Of a DNA stretch of 64,000 nucleotides, positions 10,501-18,221 are shown one piece after another. The notes below the pieces were generated by a model. That model ran no database searches. It was not told the origin of the DNA and was given only the letters and a program-made list of their open reading frames with translations. This stretch comes from Coriobacteriaceae bacterium (GTDB lineage Bacteria; Actinomycetota; Coriobacteriia; Coriobacteriales; Atopobiaceae). The stretch spans positions 1 to 64,000 of the forward strand of contig QOUO01000005.1 in assembly GCA_003862195.1 (NCBI GenBank). The letters run 5' to 3'. The first letter of the stretch is position 1. Each line of letters begins with the position of its first letter. A program made the position numbers and the translations under genes.

Positions 10501-10609
10501 GTACACCGCCGAGGACAAGATGAAGGCCATCCTCCCCTACCAGGCCAAGCGCGCCGTCAAGATCGTGCGCACCAGGCTTGCGGGCGAGAAGAACGAGGGT
10601 TCCAAGTAG
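7544..10609 (+). CDS. large fusion: N-terminal HTH/ferredoxin region + GltD-type FAD/NAD oxidoreductase + C-terminal 4Fe-4S
   Basis: GAGAGGCA RBS before ATG 7544. CVACGGCVEVCPAG, CKVACPAHIAIQGYLRMAAQGRYRDAL, VVGAGPAGLSCAYYLANMG, VVIGGGNVAIDAAR, C-terminal CIGCGLCTTRCEFDAI. Confidence 0.88.
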   Translation: MATGDHADEKDVATKAASYAPGARTGRPEAPYGGATVEERAQDMRRGMTDEDVAIRNRRPQLDEEGVPRVNPQGRPLRIIKKKEVFVENDEARRYVPSSPDAPGPASAEPPKPGVLREAAKITDRMLHKTNYDDPDYWGLASVMTEEEAELTRHMKRRVPETLEQVAEGAGVSKERAQELLDSLSVKGVIEYNWENLDGKNPKGEKRYVLPMFVPGAAEFTVMNQQQLNEHPELGSFFERMTYLPLTMATKMVPPGGAGVGMHVIPVEHAIKHENQSADVEHLSHWLKKYDHFSVGACSCTLAERARTHNAGRDPQNWCIGVGDLADYSVETGKGHYITYDEVIDILLNAEKNGYVHQITNIDGEHKIFGICNCDVNVCYALRTSQLFNTPNMSASAYRAHVDEEKCVACGGCVEVCPAGAVQLGQKLLTKHGRVSYPKQPLPDDHAWSEKDWDPDYKDHNRIECHETGTSPCKVACPAHIAIQGYLRMAAQGRYRDALALIKKENPFPAVCGRICNKRCEAACTRGLVDDPVAIDDVKAFIAAKDMEAEHRYVPEPVISSNRGRHLEKVAVVGAGPAGLSCAYYLANMGYNPVVFEKNPLPGGMMVYGIPSYKLEKDVVAAEIDVLREMGVEIRCGVEVGKDVTLDELRKQGFRAFYVAIGCQGGRKAGVEGEDAKGVSTAVDFLRCALDDPQHQVEGSTVVIGGGNVAIDAARVSRRCGSSDVSMWCLEQPDEMPALPLEIQEAEDDGVTIHNGWGPAKVEVDEAGHVRGVTFKRCTRVFDEAKHFSPTYDESDTTFVPCQNVVLSIGQSIVWGDLLKGSKVKLGRGNGAVADPKTYQTDEPDVFVGGDVYTGPKFVIDAIAAGHEAAISMHRFVQTGSSLTLGRNPRHYVELNKDEVVLAPADYDHSGRQVPACQKVTSIDHNWHDPRRQFTEEQIRKETARCLKCGASIVDTNKCIGCGLCTTRCEFDAIHLTRDVPEASTMYTAEDKMKAILPYQAKRAVKIVRTRLAGEKNEGSK

Positions 10610-10634
10610 CGGCGGGCCCAGAGGCCACACACGA

Positions 10635-10697
10635 GGGCCCCGGGACTCCACGGCGGCATGCGCTTCGCGAAATGTCGCCTTAGGAGTCCCGGGGCCC
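10635..10697. repeat. palindromic intergenic repeat, copy A (bidirectional terminator-like)
   Basis: GGGCCCCGGGACTCC...GGAGTCCCGGGGCCC outer stem, GGCGGCAT/ATGTCGCC inner stem, loop GCGCTTCGCGAA. Related to copy B at 21453-21521. Confidence 0.75.
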
Positions 10698-10739
10698 CTT
10701 CTTGTCGATGGGTCAGTAGCTGGAATCCTTTGCCCTGCG

Positions 10740-11168
10740 CTACTCGCCCATGACCTCGACGTAGACCGTGCGACGCTGTGGACCGTCGAACTCGGCTAGG
10801 TACACGTCCTGCGCCCCACCAAGAAGCGCGCGTCCGCCCGTCACGGGGAACATGCAGCTATTGCCCACGAGCGTCTGCTTGAGATGCCCTTGCGAGTTGT
10901 TGCCCGTGGCCCCGTAGCTGGGCAGGAAGTGCGCGTGCGCGTATGGCGCGTCAAGCGGAACCATGCGTTCAAGCATCTCCTGCAGGTCACGCTCCACGCA
11001 AGGCAGTCCCTCGTTCACGATGACGCCGCAGGTCGTGTGGGCGCTCATCACGGCAACGAGTCCCTCGCTCACGCCAGACGCCTCGACCTCGCGACGCACG
11101 TCGTCCGTAATCTTTACAAGTTGCGCTGCCTCGCTCGTGAGGTAAGAAAGCTTCTTCAGTACCACCAT
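10740..11168 (-). CDS. yjbQ: YjbQ/UPF0047 family protein
   Basis: AHTTCGVIVNEG, HLKQTLVGNSCMFPV and QDVYLAEFDGPQRRTVYVEVMG are family signatures. Confidence 0.88.
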   Translation of the reverse strand: MVVLKKLSYLTSEAAQLVKITDDVRREVEASGVSEGLVAVMSAHTTCGVIVNEGLPCVERDLQEMLERMVPLDAPYAHAHFLPSYGATGNNSQGHLKQTLVGNSCMFPVTGGRALLGGAQDVYLAEFDGPQRRTVYVEVMGE

Positions 11169-11170
11169 GG

Positions 11171-12016
11171 CTACTCGCCTCCCAGGTACTCGAGGGCGTT
11201 AGCGGTAAGAAGTGTCTCGCGCGCATAGTCGGGTAATCCCAGCGCATCAATGGCACGAATCAACTTGAAGGCCCGGAAGCGCGGGGTGTTGCTGCCGAAC
11301 ATCACCTGGTGCAACAAACTGCGCTGGAACCACCGCGAGCCCATGTCCTGCGTGAAGAGGCGATTGATGGACTCCTCGGGAGAATCAAGGTACAGGGCCG
11401 AGCACTCCGTGTAGCAATTGGGATACTTCAGCATGAGCATTACCATCTCCCTCACCCACGGCCACGCAAAGTGGGACAGGCAGACGCGCACGTTGGGGTG
11501 AGTCATGATGGCCTCCTCTATTGCGAGAGGGTGACCGTACTTCGTGGGCGCATTCGGCTCCCACGAGAGCCCGGCATCCACCATCATCGGACGGTCGTAC
11601 TTCTGGCACAGCTCGAAGAGCGGCTCCATGCAGGCGTCGGTCATCCAGAAGCGCTGCTTTGCGGGATGGAGCGACAGACCACGCGCCCCCAGCTCCACAA
11701 AGGCGCACTCGAGTACCTCGGGCGCATCCGGTCGGTTGGGGTCCACGCTCGCAAAGCCCACAAAGCGGTCCGGATAGTCAGAAACGATGCCTGCCACCTG
11801 CTCATTCGTTGCGATCCATCCGCCTGCCGTCGTGGTGAGGTCAAGTGGGAGAAGCACGCTCTTCTCGATGCCTCCGTAGTCGAGCTCCGCAAACACCTCG
11901 TCGTAATCCATGGGACCCATGTGTCCCATGCCGAACTCGCGCTCCCAAAACGCAAAATCGTCCTCGCTGTAGATAGACTTGTACAGCAGCGGATGGACGT
12001 TGACGTCGATTGCCAC
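11171..12016 (-). CDS. amidohydrolase (amidohydrolase_2/TIM-barrel) family protein
   Basis: GTG start with AGGAGG RBS. DVNVHP, GLSLHPAKQRF, MMVDAGLSWE, LSHFAWPW, MFGSNTPRF. Confidence 0.75.
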   Translation of the reverse strand: MAIDVNVHPLLYKSIYSEDDFAFWEREFGMGHMGPMDYDEVFAELDYGGIEKSVLLPLDLTTTAGGWIATNEQVAGIVSDYPDRFVGFASVDPNRPDAPEVLECAFVELGARGLSLHPAKQRFWMTDACMEPLFELCQKYDRPMMVDAGLSWEPNAPTKYGHPLAIEEAIMTHPNVRVCLSHFAWPWVREMVMLMLKYPNCYTECSALYLDSPEESINRLFTQDMGSRWFQRSLLHQVMFGSNTPRFRAFKLIRAIDALGLPDYARETLLTANALEYLGGE

Positions 12017-12026
12017 GATGGACCTC

Positions 12027-12842
12027 CTAATAGGGTTCGAACTTTGTGATGACCCGGCTTGCCAGTTCGGCGCCGCTGCGCTGGCAGGCAGGTATGTCCC
12101 AACCGTTGATGAGTCCAAAGGTGAAACCCGCGATGTAGGAGTCGCCCGCGCCGACGGTGTTCACGACCTTGGGCGGCGCGACGATGCCTCCCTCGTAGTA
12201 GCGGTTGCCGTCAAAGCTGAGCGAACCCCGCTCCCCCATCGTGGCCGTCACGATGCGCGGACCGAAGCCCTGCACGTGGCGTATCCATTCGCGGATGTGG
12301 TCCATATCGTCACCGTCGTAGCTCATGAAGACGTAGTCGACATAGGGGAAGTAGTCCTCGCAGTGGTAGGCGGGGTCCTCCGAGAAGACCGAGAAGTCCA
12401 TCACCCCAAGCATCCCGGACTCGTGCCATGGTTTCAGGTAATCGAGCACGTTGCCGAAGAGATCGGTATGGAACATCTGATGAGACCGGACAAAGGCATC
12501 GTCCTCCAGAGTAAGCGAATAGCTCGCCATCACGCCCTCGATCTCCTTGAGATGGACCCGGTCGACGCCGTTCTTGAGCCCCATCAGCATCACGCAGGTG
12601 TCACCGTCCTCGACGCGCAGGTGCGAGATGTCGATCTTCTCGCCCGCAAGGGCCTTGCGCATCCCCGCTCCATATTCGTCCGTTCCCACGACGCTCACGA
12701 CGGAGACGGGCACGCCCTTGCGGGCAAGGTGGATGCCCCAGTCGACGCCGTTTCCAGTGGGATAGAACCTCCCGAGGTCCTGATACACGTCGGCGCAGCA
12801 GAACCCCACCGCCACGACGCTCTTCACATCCGTCGGCTCCAT
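12027..12842 (-). CDS. PfkB-family kinase, FrlD-like paralogue 1
   Basis: FYPTGNGVDWGIHLARKG, DISHLRVEDGDT, C-terminal VNTVGAGDSYIAGF PfkB signature. GGGAGG RBS. Confidence 0.82.
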   Translation of the reverse strand: MEPTDVKSVVAVGFCCADVYQDLGRFYPTGNGVDWGIHLARKGVPVSVVSVVGTDEYGAGMRKALAGEKIDISHLRVEDGDTCVMLMGLKNGVDRVHLKEIEGVMASYSLTLEDDAFVRSHQMFHTDLFGNVLDYLKPWHESGMLGVMDFSVFSEDPAYHCEDYFPYVDYVFMSYDGDDMDHIREWIRHVQGFGPRIVTATMGERGSLSFDGNRYYEGGIVAPPKVVNTVGAGDSYIAGFTFGLINGWDIPACQRSGAELASRVITKFEPY

Positions 12843-12858
12843 GATTCGCCTCCCAAAA

Positions 12859-12882
12859 GGCGGGCCCCACATGGGACCCGCC
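12859..12882 (-). terminator. intra-cluster hairpin (attenuator candidate)
   Basis: GGCGGGCCCCACATGGGACCCGCC between the two kinase genes. Confidence 0.45.
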
Positions 12883-12893
12883 ATCAGATGTCG

Positions 12894-13763
12894 CTAGTAC
12901 TTGAGGCCGTGACCCCAGCTGCCATCCTGCGCACAGCACACGTCAGAGGCGAACTCCGCCGCGAAAGCGAGGCCGGCCGTGTACGCATCCTCCCGGGAAG
13001 CACCCCTCTTGAGGGTGTCGAGGGACTTGACCAGGAAGGACGTGAGAAACGAGTCCCCGGCGCCCATCGCGTCGCGCATGTGCTCGACGGGCTTGGACTC
13101 CTGGCGGTAGTAGCGCTCACCGTCAAAGGCGTAGCACCCGTCCACGCCGCGCGTGGCCGAGACCCAGCGCGGCCCAAGCTCGTGGACCTTGCGCAGGCGC
13201 TCGCGCGTCTCGTCCACGGTAAGGTCGGAGGCCGAGAAGAACGCGTAGGTCACGTTGGGGGCAACCTCCTGGAAGTACTCCCACGTGGAGTCGTCCGAGA
13301 AGTCGAACGAGAGCGGGATGCCGGCGTCGTGAATCTTGTGGAGCTGGCGCTCCGTGTAACAGTAGTTTCCGGAGTGCACCACGTCGAACTGGCGCAGGTA
13401 CTCGATGTCGAAGCGATCGAGCACGTAGCTGGTCTCGCCCCTGATGCCACCCTTGTTGTAGTCGCCCCAGATGCGGTCGCCATCCGGCGCGATAGACACG
13501 CAGCTGTAGCCGTTCTCGCCCAGGAGCTGCTTGCACTTGACCGTCTCGACGTCCTCCTCGTGGAGGCTGCGGATGACGTGCTCCGCACGGTCGTCGCTCC
13601 CGAAGTAGCCCATGTAGGCCGCCCTGCGCACGCCCGCCTTCTTCGCGTACACCGCGAAGTTGACGCAGTTGCCGCCCGGATACATGGTCCTCACGTGCTC
13701 GTACACGTCCACCACGTTGTCGCCAAAGCCGCACACGGCGACGTCGAGGTCCTGCTTCTGCAT
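12894..13763 (-). CDS. PfkB-family kinase, fructoselysine 6-kinase (FrlD)-like
   Basis: GFGDNVVDVYEHVRTMYPGGNCVNFAVYAKKAG, GDYNKGG, FDFSDD and MGAGDSFLTSFL resemble remembered FrlD sequence (GDNCVDIY, GGNAVNVAVY, GDYTEGV, FDFSDK). Confidence 0.78.
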   Translation of the reverse strand: MQKQDLDVAVCGFGDNVVDVYEHVRTMYPGGNCVNFAVYAKKAGVRRAAYMGYFGSDDRAEHVIRSLHEEDVETVKCKQLLGENGYSCVSIAPDGDRIWGDYNKGGIRGETSYVLDRFDIEYLRQFDVVHSGNYCYTERQLHKIHDAGIPLSFDFSDDSTWEYFQEVAPNVTYAFFSASDLTVDETRERLRKVHELGPRWVSATRGVDGCYAFDGERYYRQESKPVEHMRDAMGAGDSFLTSFLVKSLDTLKRGASREDAYTAGLAFAAEFASDVCCAQDGSWGHGLKY

Positions 13764-13848
13764 GAACTTGCCCCTTTCCCGCATCAACACCTGTGCGAGC
13801 GCAGCCCCGTTGTCGTTTGGGCTCCGCACGCTCGGTCTTCTCCCCTAG

Positions 13849-14814
13849 CTAGTACTCGACGATGCCCATGTAGCGACGGACGTCGGGATCGTGGCCAAAC
13901 GCCTTGCCGCGCACGCCGCGCAGGGAGACGTTCATCTCGTAGAAGAAGATCGGGTCGAGGTAGGTGCGCACAGAGGCGTCGACGTTGGCCATGCCGTACT
14001 CGGCGGAGTCGAGCACCATGAGGGTGTCCGTGTGGGTCTTGAGGAAGCGCTCCGCACGCTCGTCGATGGGGCGGTTTGCACCGGAGCCCTTCTGCAGGAA
14101 GTAGAAGACGCCGTCCTCGGTGCACTCGAAGGGGCCGTGGAAGTACTCGGCCGAGTTGATGTAGGAGCAGTTCTGCCACTGCATCTCCATGAGCGAGCAG
14201 ATCGCGAAGCCATAGGTCTGGCAGAAGTCGGGACCGGAGCCGAGGACGTAGAGGAAGTCGTGCTTCTTGCAGAGGTCTGCGAAGAGGGGGCCGAGCTCGG
14301 ACTCGACGCGCGGCTTTGCCGCTGCGTTGATGCCGTCGAGCTGGTCGATTCCCCTCGCAAGCGCGTCGGTGTCCGCATAGCCGTCCTGCGCCGCCATGAG
14401 GTCCGCCGCAAGGGTAAGCGAGAAGCCCGCGGGACGCGCGGACTGGGGCGTGTCGTCCTCCCACTCGTACACCCAGCAGGGCCACTCTCCGTTATCGATC
14501 TTGGAACCAGCGCGGTTGGTCATGGTGACCACGCGAGCACCCCGATCCTTTGCGAGACTTGTCGCCTCGATGGTCTCGGCCGTGCCGCCGGAGTGGCTGC
14601 AGGTGACGACCAGGCTCGAGGGACCGAGCTGCGCGGGCGGGAAGGTGTTGAACTCCGCTGCCGTGTGAATGGCGCTCGTCATGCTCTTGCTGTTGGCGTT
14701 GATGAGGCAGTTGGCGGGATAGAGGTCGATGACCGACCCGCCGCAAGCCACCCAGTACACCTGGGACACGTCCCCACCAGCCAGGACCTGCTTTGCGTAA
14801 TCATGTGCGTTCAT
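13849..14814 (-). CDS. SIS-domain sugar deglycase, FrlB-like (fructosamine-6-P deglycase family)
   Basis: YWVACGGSVIDLYPA, SHSGGTAETIEA, NSAEYFHGPFE and C-terminal RRYMGIVEY parallel FrlB. Confidence 0.78.
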   Translation of the reverse strand: MNAHDYAKQVLAGGDVSQVYWVACGGSVIDLYPANCLINANSKSMTSAIHTAAEFNTFPPAQLGPSSLVVTCSHSGGTAETIEATSLAKDRGARVVTMTNRAGSKIDNGEWPCWVYEWEDDTPQSARPAGFSLTLAADLMAAQDGYADTDALARGIDQLDGINAAAKPRVESELGPLFADLCKKHDFLYVLGSGPDFCQTYGFAICSLMEMQWQNCSYINSAEYFHGPFECTEDGVFYFLQKGSGANRPIDERAERFLKTHTDTLMVLDSAEYGMANVDASVRTYLDPIFFYEMNVSLRGVRGKAFGHDPDVRRYMGIVEY

Positions 14815-14899
14815 GTTCTTCTCCTATTCCGTTACAAACGCATTTGTACCTTTTACCTGCAATGATGCGAGGTCTTTGTTCGCCTACGGCACACCACGG

Positions 14900-15748
14900 C
14901 TAAAGCTCGTCTTCGAAGTAGCGCTCGAGATTGTGGAAGTTCCTGAAATCTGCCGCCGCGGGATTGGTGAGATACCTTTCGTCCGTAATCTCCTGTCCCA
15001 GGAAGCCTGAGTAGCCGTATTTCTCGAGCGTGGCCACCCAATCCCCTAGATTGCGATTTCCATCACCCCAAACGAGATGACCATAGGGATTGCAGTCCAC
15101 AAAGTGCATGTTCCTGATATCGCTACCCAGGGACTCAAACCATTGCTCGAGCGTCTCGCCTGACACGCTCATGGCAACCGTGTCCACCATCGCTTTGAGG
15201 TTAGGATGTCCGACTTCCTCAAGCATGCGTTTCTCATCCTCAAGAGTCACAACGAGTTGGCTTTCCTGCGGCCTGAGCGTCTCGAGCGTCAGGATGATGC
15301 CCTCTTGCTCCGCAACCTCCGCAAGCGAGCGGAGCATGTCTCGACTTCTCTTCCACGCCTCCTCGCGGTTCTCGTTCCAATAGCCCCATCCGGAGTTAAT
15401 CGAAAGGTACGTGCAGCCCAGCTCGGCGGCACAACGTATCGCGTTGGTGAAGTAGTCACGACAGCGCGATGCATAGAGGTCCTCCTGTGGGTTCACCTGA
15501 TAGGGTGAAATGACGTTCTCGGGACAGAAGACATTTGCCGTAAGTCCACGTGACTCGATCTTGTGGCGAATCGTCTTGGCATCGTAATAGCCTAGACAGT
15601 CAAGCCACAGGTGGGGCATGGCACCCCAGAGCTCGATTCCCGTGAAGCCAAGCCTTTCCTGGCAATCGAGGAAGGCGTCCAGCGACCATTGGGACCAGTG
15701 GATGTTCATGCCGTCAACCTGGTCGCGGCGAATGGTCGGCGCACTCAT
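14900..15748 (-). CDS. sugar phosphate isomerase/epimerase (FrlC-like, AP-endonuclease-2 fold), copy 2
   Basis: WSLDAFLDCQERLGFTGIELWGAMPHLW, LTLETLRPQES, HFVDCNPYGHLVWGDGNRNL. ATGA overlap with the preceding gene. Confidence 0.8.
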   Translation of the reverse strand: MSAPTIRRDQVDGMNIHWSQWSLDAFLDCQERLGFTGIELWGAMPHLWLDCLGYYDAKTIRHKIESRGLTANVFCPENVISPYQVNPQEDLYASRCRDYFTNAIRCAAELGCTYLSINSGWGYWNENREEAWKRSRDMLRSLAEVAEQEGIILTLETLRPQESQLVVTLEDEKRMLEEVGHPNLKAMVDTVAMSVSGETLEQWFESLGSDIRNMHFVDCNPYGHLVWGDGNRNLGDWVATLEKYGYSGFLGQEITDERYLTNPAAADFRNFHNLERYFEDEL

Positions 15749-16593
15749 TTCGTTTCCTCCCCCACAATGAAGCGACTAAGAGATTGGTAGTTCCGACAAT
15801 CGGCCTCCTTGGGGTTGTCAAGGTAGCGGCCGTCCGTTATCTCCTGGCCGAGCAGCCCCTCGTAGCCAAACTCGTTGAGCACGTCAATGTATCGCTCGAG
15901 CGGAAAGAGCCCATCGCCCCAAACAAGGTGGCCGTAAGGCCGACCGTCCGCAAAATGGCAGTGCACGATCTTCTCACCCAGACGCTCGAACCACTGGCGA
16001 GGAGTCTCGCCCGCAACACCCATGGCGACGGTATCGAGCGCGGCGCCAAGATTGGGACTCCCCACTGCGTCGACGAGTGTCGCCACGTCATCCAGCGTGT
16101 TGCAGACCTTGGACTCCTCTGGGCGGACAGACTCAAGCGCAACCGTCACCCCTGCCTCCCGAGCGTAGGAAGCGATTTGTCCAAAGTGCCTGACCGCACG
16201 GTCGAAGGCCATGTCGTGGTCCTCGTCTAGCGTCCCGCCGCAGGCATTTGTAAGCATCATGTCCGCGCCGAGCTTCTTACACACGTCCATCGCCCGTTTG
16301 AGAAACTCCATCGAGCGCTTGTGCGCCGCCACGTCTGCATAGTTGTTACGCCACTGCATACAGGAGCACTCCGGGGTGAAGAGGGCAACCCTCATGCCTC
16401 GCGCCTCGACCTTGCGGCGCACTTCACCCGGATCCTGGTTCCAGGACTCGTCCATGTAGAAGTGCGGCGCCTCTCCTACCAGCTCAATTGCCTCGTAGCC
16501 TGCCTCAGCATGTCCGTCCAGCATGTAGTCGAGCGGGTACATGATGTAGTGAATTCCCAGCGCGCAAAGCTGACTTCTCTTGATGTGTGCCAT
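15745..16593 (-). CDS. sugar phosphate isomerase/epimerase (FrlC-like), copy 1
   Basis: GYEAIELVGEAPHFY, VALESVRPEESKV, HCHFADGRPYGHLVWGDGLFPL. Paralogous to the next gene. Confidence 0.8.
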   Translation of the reverse strand: MAHIKRSQLCALGIHYIMYPLDYMLDGHAEAGYEAIELVGEAPHFYMDESWNQDPGEVRRKVEARGMRVALFTPECSCMQWRNNYADVAAHKRSMEFLKRAMDVCKKLGADMMLTNACGGTLDEDHDMAFDRAVRHFGQIASYAREAGVTVALESVRPEESKVCNTLDDVATLVDAVGSPNLGAALDTVAMGVAGETPRQWFERLGEKIVHCHFADGRPYGHLVWGDGLFPLERYIDVLNEFGYEGLLGQEITDGRYLDNPKEADCRNYQSLSRFIVGEETK

Positions 16594-16598
16594 GTCCT

Positions 16599-18155
16599 CT
16601 ACCCCAGCTCGTCGTACACGACGCGACCGTCGCTCACGGTAAGGGCGGCATTGATGCCGCGCGCATCCGCGGGATCCATGTGGAGCACGTCGCCCTGCAG
16701 CACGACTACGTCCGCGAGCTTGCCTGGCTCAAGCGTACCCAGCCTGTCCTCCGAGTAGCAGTCGTAGGCGCCGTTGGCGGTCCAGACCGTGAGCATCTGC
16801 GGGATGGAAAGCATGTTCTCCAGGCGGGCGGTCCCGCCATCGTCGAAATGCCCGCCACAGCCGCAGTAGATCGACTCCCCAATGGACGGCAGCATAAGTG
16901 GCAGGTCCGTGTCGCCCACGACGACGCAGCCCGACTCCCACATCTTGCGGCGCATCCAGTAGTGGCGGTAGCGCTCCGGACCAAGCTGAGCCGTCACCAT
17001 CGACTCGAGGTCTCCCTTGCGGTCGAGCGACTGTATCTGCGGGTAGACCTCGCAGATTCCACCCAGCGCGCCGAGCCTCTCGATGTCCTCGGGGTCGCTG
17101 AACTCCATGTCCGTGATGGCGTGGCGCATCACGAGACGGCCACGGCCATCGCGGCGACACTTCTCGTAGAGGTCAACGACATGTGCCACTGCGGCATCGC
17201 CCTGGCAATGCAGGGAGAACCTGAACCCCGCCTCGTCAGCCGCAAAGAGCTCGCGCTCGATGAGGTCCCACTCCACGGGAACGGCACAGCGACTCGTCGG
17301 ATCCGAGAGGTACGGCTCCTTGAGTTCGGCCATACCGGAGGCGATGGACCTGTCCGTCATGCGGTTGAATCCCGAGAAGGACAGGAAGTCGCCCCCGAGT
17401 CGCTCCCTCATCTTTCGCCCGTGATCCAGGTCCATGCCGCGACCCACGGGCTGGCTCATCAGCCTGACACGCACGGTGAGCTCGTCGGACGCAGCCATTC
17501 GTTCCATGACGTCCACGAAGCCGTAGTAGTCGTCAAACGACATCTCCTTGATCTGCGTGATGCCGCAGGCGTTGAGCATGCGCATGTAGTCGTGATAGAG
17601 ACCAGGCATCTCGGGCAACGTGAGGTAGTCACGCATCATGCGCCAGATTTTCTCTGCGTAGCACTCATCCGGCGTGAAGCCATATCGCTCGCGAGCTGCC
17701 GAGTTCATCCAGCACGTGTCGCGATCGGACGTGAAGGCGACCACGGGCCTCTTGGGGAATGCCGCGTCCAGGGCGTCTTCGGCGTCGTCACCGAACTCGT
17801 CCGCATTCCAACCGTGGCCGAACACGGGGACATCCTCGGAAAGAGTCTCCACATATGACGCAAGTGCCGCAATGCCCTGCTGCGTGTCATGGGCGTCGGA
17901 GAGGTCGCATCCCAGGCGCTGGAGCGCCCAGCCGGTAAAGAAAGTATGGTTGTCCGTCATGCCGGGGATGACCGTGCGGTCACCAGCATCGATAACACGA
18001 GTCGCGTCGCGAACGTAGTCATCTGCCCCTGCCCTTTCCCCCACTGCCATGATTCGGTTGCCATCCGTTGCCACGAAGCCATCGAGGGGTTCCGCACCCG
18101 TCGCGTCGAACACGTTCCTCGAGAGGATAACGAGCCTGTCGGGTCTTTCTGCCAT
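16599..18155 (-). CDS. YtcJ-like metal-dependent amidohydrolase
   Basis: VIDAGDRTVIPGMTDNHTF N-terminal motif, SLHCQGDAAVAHVVDLYE, VVGDTDLPLMLP, LEPGKLADVVVLQGD C-terminal motif. Confidence 0.82.
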   Translation of the reverse strand: MAERPDRLVILSRNVFDATGAEPLDGFVATDGNRIMAVGERAGADDYVRDATRVIDAGDRTVIPGMTDNHTFFTGWALQRLGCDLSDAHDTQQGIAALASYVETLSEDVPVFGHGWNADEFGDDAEDALDAAFPKRPVVAFTSDRDTCWMNSAARERYGFTPDECYAEKIWRMMRDYLTLPEMPGLYHDYMRMLNACGITQIKEMSFDDYYGFVDVMERMAASDELTVRVRLMSQPVGRGMDLDHGRKMRERLGGDFLSFSGFNRMTDRSIASGMAELKEPYLSDPTSRCAVPVEWDLIERELFAADEAGFRFSLHCQGDAAVAHVVDLYEKCRRDGRGRLVMRHAITDMEFSDPEDIERLGALGGICEVYPQIQSLDRKGDLESMVTAQLGPERYRHYWMRRKMWESGCVVVGDTDLPLMLPSIGESIYCGCGGHFDDGGTARLENMLSIPQMLTVWTANGAYDCYSEDRLGTLEPGKLADVVVLQGDVLHMDPADARGINAALTVSDGRVVYDELG

Positions 18156-18221
18156 CGCCTTGCCTTTCACCTCGTTGCGTCGCTTCGCCCTGTCCTCTTT
18201 CGCATCGCTCGAACCGTGAGG

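Noticed and set aside
8729-10651. 640-aa ORF antisense to the GltD fusion
   Set aside because: Valine/alanine/arginine-rich shadow ORF with no domain; sense strand is strongly supported.
11979-14021. 680-aa plus-strand ORF across the kinase genes
   Set aside because: Shadow ORF; minus-strand genes have RBSs and PfkB signatures.
14815-14832. GGAGAAGAAC before the SIS gene as a border-motif copy
   Set aside because: Explained by the ribosome-binding site of the SIS gene; lacks the flanking GCGGG and G(S) context.
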